Source: Krasilnikoviella flava (lineage in GTDB: Bacteria > Actinomycetota > Actinomycetes > Actinomycetales > Cellulomonadaceae). From it: a stretch of DNA of 64,000 nt. The position numbers and the translations under genes are program-made. The stretch covers positions 310,001-374,000 of the forward strand of contig NZ_FUZQ01000007.1 of assembly GCF_900167525.1 (NCBI RefSeq), in the 5' to 3' direction. A model generated the notes under the pieces. It ran no database searches and had not been told where the DNA came from. It saw only the letters and a list, made by a program, of their open reading frames with translations. Positions 42,175-51,354 of this stretch are shown here, in pieces; the first letter of the stretch is position 1; each line of letters begins with the position of its first letter.

Positions 42175-42776
42175 TGCAGCACCGCACGGCCCGCGTGGAG
42201 CGCACGACGAGCGAGTCCAGCGTCGTCGTCGAGCTCGACCTCGACGGCACCGGGCGCACGGAGGTCTCGACCACCGTGCCGTTCTACGACCACATGCTCA
42301 CGGCGCTCGGCAAGCACTCCCTGATCGACCTCACCGTGCGCGCCACGGGGGACACCCACATCGACGCCCACCACACCGTCGAGGACGTCGCCATCGTGCT
42401 CGGCGAGGCCCTGCGTGAGGCGCTCGGCGACAAGCGCGGCATCTCCCGCTACGGCGACGCCACGGTGCCGCTCGACGAGGCGCTGGCGCTCGCGGTCGTC
42501 GACCTCTCCGGTCGCCCGTACCTGGTGCACTCGGGCGAGCCGGAGGGCCAGGAGTACCACCTCATCGGGGGCCACTTCACCGGGTCGCTCACGCGGCACG
42601 TGCTCGAGTCGATCGCCCACCACGCCGGCATCTGCCTGCACGTGCGCGTCCTCGCCGGGCGCGACCCGCACCACATCGTCGAAGCCCAGTTCAAGGCGCT
42701 GGCCCGTGCGCTGCGCGCCGCTGTCGCCCCCGACCCGCGCGTCGAGGGCGTCCCGTCCACGAAGGGTGCGCTGTAG
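42174..42776 (+). CDS. hisB: Imidazoleglycerol-phosphate dehydratase HisB
   Basis: Manganese-dependent dehydratase making imidazole-acetol phosphate, the substrate of HisC. 200 aa, monofunctional (no N-terminal phosphatase, as usual outside enterobacteria). Metal-binding repeats [17 protein letters not shown] and [15 protein letters not shown] with their His clusters, plus [16 protein letters not shown] 42174 overlaps the hisC stop by one base. Confidence 0.96.
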   Translation: MQHRTARVERTTSESSVVVELDLDGTGRTEVSTTVPFYDHMLTALGKHSLIDLTVRATGDTHIDAHHTVEDVAIVLGEALREALGDKRGISRYGDATVPLDEALALAVVDLSGRPYLVHSGEPEGQEYHLIGGHFTGSLTRHVLESIAHHAGICLHVRVLAGRDPHHIVEAQFKALARALRAAVAPDPRVEGVPSTKGAL

Positions 42777-42780
42777 CCGC

Positions 42781-43317
42781 ATGACCACCGATCCCGACCA
42801 GCACCCGGACCTGCCTGACGAGCTGCCCGAGGGGTTCGAGGTCCCTGACGACCTGTCGGGCCTCGACGGCACCCGCAAGGACCCCGACCTGGCGGTCCTC
42901 GTCACCCAGATCGCGGGGGCGGAGCCGCTCGCCGCCGCCTGCGCGCTCGCCGAGCTCGACGTCGACGCCGCCCCCACGCCCGTGGGCGCGGTCGCCGTCC
43001 TGCGCGACACGAGCGACGACGCCCCCGACCACGCCGCCGCGGCCGTCTCGAAGCTCGTCGCGGGCGTGCCGCTGGTGCTCGTGACGCGCTGGGGCGAGCA
43101 GCTCACGTGCGTGCGGTACGCCGACGGCGAGGCCGAGGGCGAGCTCCCGCCCGGCCTCGTGCTGGGTGGCGCGCCCGAGGCGCTCGAAGACCTCGTCACC
43201 GGGCAGATCACCGTGGCCGACCTGCCCGGCGTCGTGGCGTCCGGGAGCATCGGCCGGTTCAAGGCGATGCGGATGCTGACCGGCGCCGCCCGCAAGGCCC
43301 GCAAGAAGCAGCAGTAG
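42781..43317 (+). CDS. Unknown protein encoded between hisB and hisH
   Basis: 178 aa; not recognised. Acidic N-terminus with Asp-Leu-Pro repeats, a central alpha/beta-looking region (GAVAVLRDTSDDAPDHAA, VPLVLVTRWGEQLTCVRY), and a basic C-terminal tail ending in KKQQ. No signal peptide or membrane segment. It begins 4 nt after hisB and ends 9 nt before hisH, so it is made with the histidine enzymes. A role linked to the pathway is inferred only from location. Confidence 0.75.
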   Translation: MTTDPDQHPDLPDELPEGFEVPDDLSGLDGTRKDPDLAVLVTQIAGAEPLAAACALAELDVDAAPTPVGAVAVLRDTSDDAPDHAAAAVSKLVAGVPLVLVTRWGEQLTCVRYADGEAEGELPPGLVLGGAPEALEDLVTGQITVADLPGVVASGSIGRFKAMRMLTGAARKARKKQQ

Positions 43318-43326
43318 GGGAGACGC

Positions 43327-44127
43327 ATGCCGGACACGCCTCGCGAGGCCGACCAGGCTGACCAGCCCGACCTCGCCGCTGTGCAGGCGGCCGCGGGGAT
43401 CTCCCCGCTGCTGCCGCACGGCGGCGCCGCAGCCGACCTGAACCCCACGCCTGTCGCGCCCGCGACCGGCGGCCGCCGGCGCGTGGTGGTGCTCGACTAC
43501 GGCTTCGGCAACGTCCGCTCGGCCGTGCGCGCGCTCGAGCGCGTGGGCGCCGACGTCGAGCTCACCGCCGACCTGGCGCGGGCCGTCGAGGCCGAAGGGC
43601 TCGTGGTCCCGGGCGTCGGCGCGTTCGCCGCCTGCATGACCGGGCTCCGCGCCGTGCGCGGCGACCAGGTGATCGACCGTCGGCTCGCCGGCGGCCGTCC
43701 CGTGCTCGGCATCTGCGTCGGCATGCAGGTCATGTTCGACGCCGGCGTGGAGCACGGCGAGCGCGCCGAGGGGCTGGGGGAGTGGCCCGGCGTCGTCGAG
43801 CGGCTCGAGGCCCCGGTGGTGCCGCACATGGGCTGGTCGCCCGTGGAGGTGCCCGACGGCTCCCGCCTGTTCGCGGGCGTGGAGCGCGAGCGCTTCTACT
43901 TCGTGCACTCGTACGCGGCGCAGGAGTTCACCCAGGGGCACGACGGCGACGCCGACCCCCGGTACACGCCGCCGCTGGTCACCTGGGCACGGCACGGCGC
44001 GCCGGGCTCCCAGGCCCGGTTCGTGGCCGCCGTCGAGAGCGGGCCGCTGGCCGCCACGCAGTTCCACCCCGAGAAGTCCGGCGACGCGGGCGCCACCCTG
44101 CTGGAGAACTGGGTCCGCTCGCTCTGA
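43327..44127 (+). CDS. hisH: Imidazoleglycerol-phosphate synthase glutaminase subunit HisH
   Basis: Class I glutamine amidotransferase supplying ammonia to HisF. 266 aa. Catalytic triad: Cys in GICVGMQ, His and Glu in [11 protein letters not shown]. The oxyanion-strand PGVGAF and the start [14 protein letters not shown] are canonical. The first about 52 residues are an extra Ala/Pro/Asp-rich extension; the ATG at 43327 with AGGGGAG 4 nt upstream supports it. hisF is not in the window. Confidence 0.95.
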   Translation: MPDTPREADQADQPDLAAVQAAAGISPLLPHGGAAADLNPTPVAPATGGRRRVVVLDYGFGNVRSAVRALERVGADVELTADLARAVEAEGLVVPGVGAFAACMTGLRAVRGDQVIDRRLAGGRPVLGICVGMQVMFDAGVEHGERAEGLGEWPGVVERLEAPVVPHMGWSPVEVPDGSRLFAGVERERFYFVHSYAAQEFTQGHDGDADPRYTPPLVTWARHGAPGSQARFVAAVESGPLAATQFHPEKSGDAGATLLENWVRSL

Positions 44128-44135
44128 CACCCCCC

Positions 44136-44198
44136 GGTGGTCGAGCCCGTCGAGGCCACCGTCGCCGAACCCTGGTGGTCGCGAAAGGCTCGACCACC
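44136..44198. repeat. Pair of REP-like palindromes between hisH and hisA
   Basis: Two 25-bp imperfect palindromes separated by 13 nt: 44136-44160 (GGTGG...TCGA...CCACC) and 44174-44198 (GGTGGTCG, 9-nt spacer, CGACCACC). CGGTGGTCGAGCC (44135-44147) is also perfectly inverted at 44187-44199. A related copy lies at 57815-57833. Confidence 0.75.
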
Positions 44199-44219
44199 GC
44201 TGAGACTGGAGACATCCTC

Positions 44220-44951
44220 ATGACCGACCGCCTCGTGCTGCTCCCTGCCGTCGACGTCGCCGACGGCCAGGCCGTCCGCCTCGTCCAGGGGGAGGCCGGC
44301 TCCGAGACGTCCTACGGCGACCCGCTGGCGGCCGCCCGCGACTGGCAGGCCGGCGGCGCCGAGTGGATCCACCTCGTGGACCTCGACGCGGCGTTCGGGC
44401 GCGGCTCGAACGCCGACCTGCTGGCGCAGGTCGTGGCCGAGCTGGACGTGCAGGTGGAGCTGTCGGGCGGGATCCGCGACGACGCGTCGCTCGAACGCGC
44501 CCTGGCCACGGGGGCGCGCCGCGTCAACATCGGCACGGCGGCTCTCGAGGACCCGGAGTGGACGGCCCGCGTCATCGCGGAGCACGGCGACGCGGTCGCC
44601 GTCGGGCTCGACGTGCGCGGCACCACCCTCGCCGCACGCGGCTGGACCAAGGAGGGTGGCGACCTCTGGGAGGTGCTCGCCCGCCTGGACGCCGCCGGCT
44701 GCACGCGGTACGTCGTCACGGACGTCACCAAGGACGGCACGCTGCGCGGCCCGAACGTCGACCTGCTGCGCGAGGTCGCGTCCCGGACTCCCGCGAAGGT
44801 GGTCGCCTCGGGCGGCATCTCCTCGCTCGCCGACCTGGAGGCGCTGCGCGCCCTGGTCCCGGACGGCGTCGAGGGCGCCGTCGTCGGCAAGGCGCTGTAC
44901 GCGGGGGCGTTCACGCTGCCCGAGGCACTCGACGTGGCGGGCCGGCCGTGA
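44220..44951 (+). CDS. priA: Phosphoribosyl isomerase HisA/PriA
   Basis: TIM-barrel isomerase (ProFAR to PRFAR). 243 aa. Phosphate loops and catalytic Asp pair are seen in [35 protein letters not shown] and [13 protein letters not shown]. In actinobacteria this enzyme is usually the dual-substrate PriA, also doing the TrpF step of tryptophan synthesis; whether a separate trpF exists cannot be seen here. ATG 44220 has GGAG 8 nt upstream. The stop overlaps the next gene in GTGA. Confidence 0.92.
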   Translation: MTDRLVLLPAVDVADGQAVRLVQGEAGSETSYGDPLAAARDWQAGGAEWIHLVDLDAAFGRGSNADLLAQVVAELDVQVELSGGIRDDASLERALATGARRVNIGTAALEDPEWTARVIAEHGDAVAVGLDVRGTTLAARGWTKEGGDLWEVLARLDAAGCTRYVVTDVTKDGTLRGPNVDLLREVASRTPAKVVASGGISSLADLEALRALVPDGVEGAVVGKALYAGAFTLPEALDVAGRP

Positions 44952-45757
44952 CCAGCGCGGACGAGAGGGGGGCCGGCGAGGAGCGTGCGCTGCCCGGCCA
45001 CCTGAAGTCGATCCAGCCCACGTCGCAGTTCGCCGGCGACGACGGCACGGCCGACCCGGAGCTCGCCGGGCTGCTGCGCGCGCACGCCGACGGCACGGGG
45101 CCGCTGCGTGACGTGGTGCGCCGCCTGGCGGCGACCCGCGTGCTCGTGCCGGTGCTCGCCGAGCTCGCCGTCGCCGACGTCGTGGAGCACGACGGCCCGT
45201 CGGGCACGCAGGAGCTGCACGTCGACAAGGAGGCCGCTGCCGGCGTGGTGGCGATCGAGGCCCCCGACGGTCGCCGGGCGCTGCCCGTCTTCACCTCGGT
45301 CGACGCGATGCGCGCCTGGCGTGCCGACGCCCGTCCCGTCCCGGTCGAGGCGTCCCGCGCCGCCCTGTCGGCGGTGAGCGAGGACTGGTCGCTCCTGGTC
45401 GTCGACCCGGCCGGGCCGGCCACCGCCCTCGTGCCCCGGCCGGCGGTGTGGGCGCTCGCCCAGGGCGAGGAGTGGCGCCCGGCGCTCGTCCCGGCGGGGC
45501 CGGACGGCGTCGTGGAGGTCGACCAGGAGGTCGCCTCCGCGGTCGCGGACGCGGCCGCCCCCGTGCAGCACGTGGTGCGCGCGCACGCCGCGCCCGGCCG
45601 CCGCGCCGAGGTCGCCGTCGTGCTGGCCCTGGACCCGGGGCTGGACCGAGCCGGCCTGGACCGCGTGCTCGCGCAGGTGAACGCCCGCCTCGGTGCGTCG
45701 TCCGTGATCTCGGGCCGGGTGGACTCCCTCGAGCTGCGGGTCGGCGCCGCGCGCTGA
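44948..45757 (+). CDS. SseB-like protein
   Basis: 269 aa from GTG 44948, coupled to priA by a 4-nt overlap. The middle matches the SseB N-terminal fold ([42 protein letters not shown]). A second region ([29 protein letters not shown]) resembles the SseB C-terminal part. The family has no settled biochemical function. It follows hisA in many actinobacteria. Confidence 0.78.
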   Translation: MTSADERGAGEERALPGHLKSIQPTSQFAGDDGTADPELAGLLRAHADGTGPLRDVVRRLAATRVLVPVLAELAVADVVEHDGPSGTQELHVDKEAAAGVVAIEAPDGRRALPVFTSVDAMRAWRADARPVPVEASRAALSAVSEDWSLLVVDPAGPATALVPRPAVWALAQGEEWRPALVPAGPDGVVEVDQEVASAVADAAAPVQHVVRAHAAPGRRAEVAVVLALDPGLDRAGLDRVLAQVNARLGASSVISGRVDSLELRVGAAR

Positions 45758-45767
45758 GCCCGGTGGC

Positions 45768-46559
45768 CTAGTCCGTGGGTGACCCGGAGGGCTGCGCGCA
45801 CGGGGGCAGCGCCCGGAACCCGTCGGCGTCGTCCAGCACCCGCTCGAGCGTGGAGAGCGGCACCAGCAGGGACCGGTCGTCCGCGGTCTTGGCGTAGACG
45901 ACCCCGATCACCCGGCCCTGCGCGTCGAGGGCCGCGGACCCCGACGACCCCGGCTCGACCTGGGCGTCGGTGAGGAGCACCTCGCCCAGGTTCTCGTGCA
46001 GCGGGTCGGTGGTCGGGCCGATGACCTCGCCCGCGGTGATGGTCAGCTCGCCGCCCTCGGGGTACCCCACCACCGTCACCTCGTCCCCGGGCCGGGGGTC
46101 GGCGTCCGCGAGGGTCGGATGGCTGGGCAGCGGGTCCGTCGTGCGCACCAGCGCCAGGTCGGCCAGCGACGCGCTCCCCGCCGCCGAGACCGCGAGGTCC
46201 CGCCCGTCGTACGTGCTGACCTCCAGCGTCGCCGAGTCGGCGACCACGTGACGGTTGGTGACGAGCGTGTGCTCGTCCACGGCGAAGCCGGACCCGGTGG
46301 AGAGCCCGTCGCAGCCCACGTTGCGGATCCGCACGGCCATGCGCTGGACGGCGTCGAAACCGTCGGGGGAGAGGGCCTCCGCACCGTCCGGCGAGCGTGG
46401 CGCCGCCGAGGGCACGGCGCGCGTCGGCACGACGTCTCCCGGTACCGACGGCGGCAGCGAGGGGAGCACCCCGCAGCCCGCGAGGGCCACGGCCAGGAGG
46501 ACGACCGGCACCGGGCGCAGCGGCCGTGCGGAGGCCCGGGCGCCGCCCGGCCTGCTCAC
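45768..46559 (-). CDS. Trypsin-like serine protease lipoprotein
   Basis: 263 aa. Signal peptide with lipobox LAGC at about residues 25-28, so a membrane-anchored extracellular protein. Catalytic triad: His in LVTNRHVVAD, Asp in ASLADLALVRT, Ser in EPGSSGSAAL. No PDZ domain or extra membrane segments, unlike HtrA and MarP. Substrate unknown. GTG 46559 overlaps the stop of the coiled-coil gene (GTGA); they may act together at the membrane. Confidence 0.88.
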   Translation of the reverse strand: MSRPGGARASARPLRPVPVVLLAVALAGCGVLPSLPPSVPGDVVPTRAVPSAAPRSPDGAEALSPDGFDAVQRMAVRIRNVGCDGLSTGSGFAVDEHTLVTNRHVVADSATLEVSTYDGRDLAVSAAGSASLADLALVRTTDPLPSHPTLADADPRPGDEVTVVGYPEGGELTITAGEVIGPTTDPLHENLGEVLLTDAQVEPGSSGSAALDAQGRVIGVVYAKTADDRSLLVPLSTLERVLDDADGFRALPPCAQPSGSPTD

Positions 46560-47137
46560 TGCTCGAGCTCCTTCTGCAGCTGGTCGTTCGCCTTCGACGC
46601 CTGCCGGCACAGGGTCTCGACGTCGGAGGCGAACCGTTCGACGTCGTCCGCGTCGTAGGAGCCGCGGTCCCCGAGGTACGTGATGAGCTGCGACTGCGCG
46701 TCGACGCAGTCGCCGAGCGCCGTGGTCACGACGCCCGCGGCCTCGCTCACCCGCCGCTGGTAGTCGAGGTACTGCTGCGACGCGACGTTCTCGTCCCCGA
46801 GCTGCGCCTTCTCGTTGGCGAGGTCCGAGATGCGCGCGGTCGCGGTGGCGAGCTGCTCCCGGGCCGCCACCAGCTCCGCGTCCGTGGCGTCGAGCTCGGC
46901 GTCGAGGGAAGCCACCCGGTCGGCGTACCCGCGGGCCTCGGACTCCCAGGCGGCGCTGTGCTCCTGCCAGCGCGTCGTCGTCAGCCACAGGTAGGTGCCG
47001 ACGCCCAGCGACCCGGCAAGCAGCACCGCCAGGACGACCACCGCCGTGCGCCGCCCGCGGCGCCGTGGGAGCGGGCCGCCGCCCGGCGGCGACGGCGGGT
47101 GGTCCGGGGGCGGCGGCCAGGCCGACTGGGCGGACAT
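46556..47137 (-). CDS. Bitopic coiled-coil membrane protein, unknown function
   Basis: 193 aa. Pro-rich cytoplasmic start, Arg cluster, one membrane helix (VVVLAVLLAGSLGVGTYLWL), then an extracytoplasmic coiled coil (about residues 70-125) and a C-terminal region with two Cys (DCVDAQ and LCRQA) that could form a disulphide. Not recognised. It sits between a DUF1844 gene and the protease gene with minimal spacing and a 4-nt overlap. Topology is inferred from the positive-inside rule. Confidence 0.7.
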   Translation of the reverse strand: MSAQSAWPPPPDHPPSPPGGGPLPRRRGRRTAVVVLAVLLAGSLGVGTYLWLTTTRWQEHSAAWESEARGYADRVASLDAELDATDAELVAAREQLATATARISDLANEKAQLGDENVASQQYLDYQRRVSEAAGVVTTALGDCVDAQSQLITYLGDRGSYDADDVERFASDVETLCRQASKANDQLQKELEQ

Positions 47138-47138
47138 G

Positions 47139-47525
47139 TCAGACGACGGAGCCCGTGAACTTCTCGCCCGGGCCATCGCCGGGCGCGTCCGGGACGACGG
47201 AGGCCTCGCGGAACGCGAGCTGCAGGGAGCGCAGGCCGTCGCGCAGGGAGCGGGCGTGCTGGTTGCCGATGTCCGGGGCGCTTGTCGTGACGAGCGCGGC
47301 GAGGGCCGTGATCAGCTTCCGGGCCTCGTCGAGGTCCAGGTGCCCCTGGGCGTCCGCGTCCTCCGCGAGCCCGCACTTCACGGCGGCGGCGCTCATGAGG
47401 TGCACGGCTGCGGCGGTGATGACCTCGACCGCGGCGACGTCGGCGATGTCACGGGTCGCGTCGTCGGCGGGGTCGGTCGCAGGGGAGGTGGAGGTGGCGT
47501 CGGGCGAGGTGCTCATGGGGTCCAT
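47139..47525 (-). CDS. DUF1844 family protein
   Basis: 128 aa. After a Ser/Thr/Asp-rich start, the DUF1844 core reads VEVITAAAVHLMSAAAVKCGL and DLDEARKLITALAALV. The family is small, helical and without assigned function; it is often located close to infC, as here. ATG 47525 is listed; ATG 47516 (three codons later) is possible, and neither has a good ribosome site. Confidence 0.8.
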   Translation of the reverse strand: MDPMSTSPDATSTSPATDPADDATRDIADVAAVEVITAAAVHLMSAAAVKCGLAEDADAQGHLDLDEARKLITALAALVTTSAPDIGNQHARSLRDGLRSLQLAFREASVVPDAPGDGPGEKFTGSVV

Positions 47526-47618
47526 CTTCGCATCGGGAAAGGGGGGCGAGGACGGCCGAGGCCGGGTCCCGTGCGGGGCCCGGCCTCGGCGTGCGGTGCG
47601 TCCGCGTGCGCCGCCGCG

Positions 47619-49136
47619 TCAGATCCCGACGGGCTCGACGTCGGGGCCGGAGCCGCCGGCGGCCGGCGACGGGACGTGGCCCGCGGAGACCTCGGCCCGC
47701 AGCTTGGCGCCGAGCTCGGCGTCGACGTTCGTCCAGTACTGGAAGAACCGCTCACGGATCTCGTCGATCGTGATCGCGAGGCCCTGGCCGGTGAGCGTCT
47801 CGAGGAACCGCGCCTTGGCGGCGTCGTCGAAGACCTCGCGGTACAGGGTGCCGGCCTGGCCGAAGTCGTCGTCCTCGGCGTGCAGGGACTGCGCCGTGCG
47901 GACGAGCTCGCCGTCCGACTCCCAGGCGGACTCGACGCCGCGCGTCGCGTCGGCCACGGGGCCGCCCTGGGCGCCGAAGGAGTTCGGCGTGTAGACGCGG
48001 TGCTCCGGGCCGTTGAACTGGTACTGCATGTTGCCCTGGTGCATGTAGTTCGCGACCGGGGCGGCGTGCGGCTGGTTCACCGGCAGCTGGTTGTAGTTGG
48101 TGCCGATGCGGTACCGCTGCGCGTCCGGGTAGGAGAAGACGCGCGCCATGAGCATCTTGTCGGGGGAGATGCCGGTGCCGGGCACCTGGTTGCCCGGCGA
48201 GAACGCGGCCTGCTCGATCTCGGCGAAGAAGTTCTTCGGGTTCCGGTTCAGCGTGAATGTGCCGACCTTGATCAGCGGGTAGTCCGCGTGCGGCCAGACC
48301 TTCGTCATGTCGAACGGGTTGAAGCGGTAGGTCTTCGCGTCCTCGTACGGCATGACCTGGACCTTGACGTCCCACGAGGGGTGCTCGCCGCGCTCGATGG
48401 CCTCGTACAGGTCGCGGCGGTAGTAGTCCGCGTCCTCGCCCGCGATCCGCTCGGCGTCCTCCGAGGACATGTTCTCCACGCCCTGCTGCGAGATGAAGTG
48501 GTACTGCACCCAGAAGCGCTCGCCCTCGGCGTTGATCCACTGGTAGGTGTGCGAGCCGTAGCCGTTGAGGTGCCGCCACGACTTCGACAGGCCACGGTCA
48601 CCCATGACGTAGGTGACCTGGTGGGCCGACTCGGGGGAGAGGGTCCAGAAGTCCCACTGCATGTCGGCGTCGCGCAGGGCCGAGGCGCCGAGGCGCTTCT
48701 GCGAGTGGATGAAGTCGGGGAACTTCATGGCGTCGCGCAGGAAGAACACCGGGGTGTTGTTGCCGACGATGTCGAGGTTGCCCTCGGAGGTGTAGAAGCG
48801 CAGCGAGAAGCCGCGCACGTCGCGCCACGTGTCGGGGGAGCCCTGCTCGCCCGCGACCGAGGAGAAGCGGAGCAACGTCTCGCTCGTGGCGCCCTTCTGG
48901 AAGACGGCCGCGCGGGTGTACTGCGAGACGTCCTCGGTGACGACCAGCTCGCCGAAGGCGCCGCCGCCCTTGGCGTGCGGGTTGCGCTCGGGCACGCGCT
49001 CCCGGTTGAAGGAGGCGAGCTTCTCGACCAGGTAGCGGTCGTGCAGGACGGTGGGCCCGTCCGCACCCACGGTGAGGGACTGTGCGTCGCTCGCGACCGG
49101 GGTGCCGGTCTGCGTCGTCGTGAACGGCGTCGTCAT
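47619..49136 (-). CDS. katA: Monofunctional haem catalase
   Basis: Dismutates hydrogen peroxide in the cytoplasm. 505 aa, the size of small-subunit catalases. Catalytic His in [12 protein letters not shown], catalytic Asn in [10 protein letters not shown], and the haem-ligand Tyr region [17 protein letters not shown] are present. No C-terminal flavodoxin-like domain. ATG 49136 with AAAGGA about 10 nt upstream. It lies 32 nt after a Fur-family gene, the usual regulator-catalase pair of actinobacteria. Confidence 0.96.
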   Translation of the reverse strand: MTTPFTTTQTGTPVASDAQSLTVGADGPTVLHDRYLVEKLASFNRERVPERNPHAKGGGAFGELVVTEDVSQYTRAAVFQKGATSETLLRFSSVAGEQGSPDTWRDVRGFSLRFYTSEGNLDIVGNNTPVFFLRDAMKFPDFIHSQKRLGASALRDADMQWDFWTLSPESAHQVTYVMGDRGLSKSWRHLNGYGSHTYQWINAEGERFWVQYHFISQQGVENMSSEDAERIAGEDADYYRRDLYEAIERGEHPSWDVKVQVMPYEDAKTYRFNPFDMTKVWPHADYPLIKVGTFTLNRNPKNFFAEIEQAAFSPGNQVPGTGISPDKMLMARVFSYPDAQRYRIGTNYNQLPVNQPHAAPVANYMHQGNMQYQFNGPEHRVYTPNSFGAQGGPVADATRGVESAWESDGELVRTAQSLHAEDDDFGQAGTLYREVFDDAAKARFLETLTGQGLAITIDEIRERFFQYWTNVDAELGAKLRAEVSAGHVPSPAAGGSGPDVEPVGI

Positions 49137-49168
49137 GGGGATGACGTCCTTTCTCAGGGGGTTCCAGG

Positions 49169-49627
49169 TCAGAGGGTCGTGCTCAAAGGCCCGGCTGCCG
49201 GGACGGGGTCGACAGCACAGGTGGGGCACAGGCCCCAGAAGGTGACCTCGGCGAGGTCGACGGCGAAGCCGTGGGACGCGCTGGGGGTCAGGCACGGTGC
49301 GTGCCCCACGGTGCAGTCGACGTCGGCGACGGCTCCGCACGAGCGGCAGACCACGTGGTGGTGGTTGTCGCCGGTGCGGCGCTCGTACCGCGCGGGATGC
49401 CCGGCTGGTTCCATGCGGCGCAGGAGCCCGGCCGAGGTGAGCGCGTGCAGGCAGTCGTAGACGGCCTGCACGGACACCGAGCCGAGGTCGGCGCGCACGG
49501 CTCGCACGACGTCGTCGGCGGTGGCGTGCGGGTGCTCGGAGAGCGCGCGGAGGACGGCGAGCCGGGAACTGGTGACGCGCAGGCCACGTTCCCTCAGCGA
49601 CGTCCCGTCCGTGCTCGCCGTGGTCAT
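49169..49627 (-). CDS. Fur-family peroxide regulator (CatR/FurA/PerR type)
   Basis: 152 aa. N-terminal winged helix ([36 protein letters not shown]), then the dimerisation domain with the metal-binding [13 protein letters not shown] and LCPTCAVD, which supply the two CxxC structural zinc pairs. Co-transcription with catalase suggests peroxide sensing and autorepression via the dyad at 49650-49664. ATG 49627 is chosen; ATG 49648 is in frame but lies next to the operator. CAGGGT-N7-ATG may make it leaderless. Confidence 0.9.
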   Translation of the reverse strand: MTTASTDGTSLRERGLRVTSSRLAVLRALSEHPHATADDVVRAVRADLGSVSVQAVYDCLHALTSAGLLRRMEPAGHPARYERRTGDNHHHVVCRSCGAVADVDCTVGHAPCLTPSASHGFAVDLAEVTFWGLCPTCAVDPVPAAGPLSTTL

Positions 49628-49649
49628 GGCGGCGACCCTGCCACACATT

Positions 49650-49664
49650 CTGGAATGATTCCAG
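49650..49664. promoter_or_regulatory. Probable Fur/CatR operator
   Basis: CTGGAAT-G-ATTCCAG, a perfect 7-1-7 inverted repeat 22 nt upstream of the Fur-family ATG. TGGAAT and CAGGGT, 17 nt apart on the minus strand, may be the promoter that it blocks. Confidence 0.65.
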
Positions 49665-49757
49665 CAAAGCGAACCCGGTCAGGCGTGGCTCGGCGGGCCC
49701 CGCGACGGCGCCGGGAGGCGCTCGTCACAGGGTGCGACCGCGGGGTGATCTGCGTGC

Positions 49758-49763
49758 TAGCCT
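49758..49763 (+). promoter_or_regulatory. Putative infC promoter -10 box (TAGCCT)
   Basis: TAGCCT about 270 nt upstream of infC; no convincing -35. The gap between the Fur gene and infC (49628-50038) otherwise holds the Fur dyad and the infC leader fold. Confidence 0.35.
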
Positions 49764-49952
49764 TGATCGCTGACCGACCCGGGTCATCACGCACGACGCT
49801 CCGCAGGAGCATTCGTCGTCGGCCTGGGTGCATCAAGTGGATCTCATCCCACCCGAGCACCGACGACCGCCTGTGGGCGGCGACTGGAGCCGGGTCCCGG
49901 TCGGGCGTCCCTCGTGGGCGCCCGCCTCGGTCGTCGGAGCCCCGCGCTCCGG

Positions 49953-50019
49953 CGTCGGTAGATGGCCTCCACCTGTGCTCAGGTCGGGGGCCTTTCCCGT
50001 CCCTGACGGTCTACCGACG
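49953..50019 (+). promoter_or_regulatory. Structured leader upstream of infC
   Basis: CGTCGGTAGA (49953-49962) pairs perfectly with TCTACCGACG (50010-50019). Inside, GGCC, then ACCTG-TGCT-CAGGT (49971-49984), then GGGGGCC followed by TTTCCC look like a terminator or attenuator hairpin. The ribosome site AGGAG (50027-50031) lies directly downstream. Confidence 0.55.
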
Positions 50020-50038
50020 AGTTCCTAGGAGCATCACC

Positions 50039-51049
50039 ATCAGCGAGCCTCGCATCAACGATCGGATCCGCGTCCCCGAGGTCCGACTCATCGGCCCGGG
50101 CGGGGAGCAGGTCGGCGTGGTCGCCACGGGAGTCGCCCTGAAGCTTGCCCAGGACGCCGACCTCGACCTCGTCGAGGTGGCCCCGGACGCCCGTCCGCCC
50201 GTCGCCAAGCTCATGGACTTCGGCAAGTTCAAGTACGAGTCGGACATGAAGGCGCGCGAGGCGCGGCGCAACCAGGCGAACACGGTCCTCAAGGAGATCC
50301 GGTTCCGCCTGAAGATCGACCCCCACGACTACGGCACCAAGAAGGGCCACGTCGTGCGCTTCCTGGAGGCCGGCGACAAGGTCAAGGTCATGATCATGTT
50401 CCGCGGCCGTGAGCAGTCGCGCCCCGAGATGGGCGTGCGCCTGCTGCAGCGGCTCGCGGAGGATGTCGCGGACCTCGGCTTCGTCGAGTCGATGCCGAAG
50501 CAGGACGGCCGCAACATGACCATGGTGCTCGGCCCGGTGAAGAAGAAGGCCGACGCCAAGGTCGAGCAGCGCAAGCGGTCCAGCGAGATCGACGCGCAGC
50601 GCAAGACCAAGTCCGAGGTCAAGGCCGAGGCCCGCGCCCAGTCCACGACCGCGCAGTCGGTGGACGAGGCCCCGGCGGACGTCCAGGAGGCGCTGGTCCC
50701 CGAGGCCGAGCAGCCGGCACCTGCCGCGCCGCCCGCGGAGCCGGAGGCGGCCGTGGTGCCGCCTGAGGCGCCGGCAGAGCCTGCCGCCGCCCCGGTGGAG
50801 CCCGCGACGGCCGAGCCCGCAGCCGCGGCCCCGGCGAAGCCCGCGACGGCTGCGCCGGCCAAGCAGGCCGCCGCGCCGAGGCCCGCGTCCTCGACAAAGC
50901 CCGCCGCCGCGACAAAGCCCGCCGCCGCGCCGAAGCCTGCGTCCTCGGCGAAGCCTGCCGCCGCGACGCCGAGGCCCGCGACGCCGAAGCCCGGCACCCC
51001 GCGGCCGTCGGCACCGCGTCCGAAGCCGAGCCCCCGCGCGGGGCACTAA
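50039..51049 (+). CDS. infC: Translation initiation factor IF-3, probable ATC start
   Basis: Keeps 30S and 50S subunits apart and checks start codon and initiator tRNA. 336 aa. The family N-terminus [16 protein letters not shown] follows ATC 50039, which has AGGAG 7 nt upstream; no ATG, GTG or TTG lies nearby in frame. IF-3 genes are known for AUU/AUC starts that allow self-repression. Residues 1-175 are both IF-3 domains ([34 protein letters not shown]). The last 150 residues are a low-complexity Ala/Pro/Lys tail. Confidence 0.92.
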   Translation: MSEPRINDRIRVPEVRLIGPGGEQVGVVATGVALKLAQDADLDLVEVAPDARPPVAKLMDFGKFKYESDMKAREARRNQANTVLKEIRFRLKIDPHDYGTKKGHVVRFLEAGDKVKVMIMFRGREQSRPEMGVRLLQRLAEDVADLGFVESMPKQDGRNMTMVLGPVKKKADAKVEQRKRSSEIDAQRKTKSEVKAEARAQSTTAQSVDEAPADVQEALVPEAEQPAPAAPPAEPEAAVVPPEAPAEPAAAPVEPATAEPAAAAPAKPATAAPAKQAAAPRPASSTKPAAATKPAAAPKPASSAKPAAATPRPATPKPGTPRPSAPRPKPSPRAGH

Positions 51050-51154
51050 GGCCGCGCCGTACACGACCATCTGGCACCGGGCCGCTCGTCGGCCCCGGTC
51101 CGCACCACGTCCCCGCCACCCGGCGGGTGACCGACACGAGGAGAGACGGCAGTC

Positions 51155-51349
51155 ATGCCGAAGAACAAGACGCACTCCGGCGCCAAGAAGCGTTTCCGGG
51201 TCACCGGCAGCGGCAAGATCATGCGTGAGCAGACGAACGCTCGTCACTACCTCGAGCACAAGTCCAGCCGCCGCACTCGTCGTCTGGCCCAGGACCAGGT
51301 GGTCTCGGCCGCCGACGTCAAGACCATCAAGAAGCTGCTCGGCAAGTGA
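51155..51349 (+). CDS. rpmI: 50S ribosomal protein bL35
   Basis: 64 aa, basic; [20 protein letters not shown] at the N-terminus and KTIKKLLGK at the C-terminus are canonical. ATG 51155 with GGAGAGA about 8 nt upstream. Part of the infC-rpmI-rplT operon. A small GGGCC/GGCCC hairpin lies in the 105-nt gap before it. Confidence 0.97.
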   Translation: MPKNKTHSGAKKRFRVTGSGKIMREQTNARHYLEHKSSRRTRRLAQDQVVSAADVKTIKKLLGK

Positions 51350-51354
51350 GCCCT

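Noticed and set aside
49271-50038. Extending infC upstream as one large protein
   Set aside because: The frame is open but runs through the Fur gene, the Fur operator and the leader hairpins. The added residues are Arg/Pro-rich and unlike IF-3.
50700-51049. Ala/Pro repeats in infC as a mobile or regulatory repeat
   Set aside because: They are in frame, degenerate and purely codon-level; similar linkers occur in DivIVA, FtsQ and LspA.
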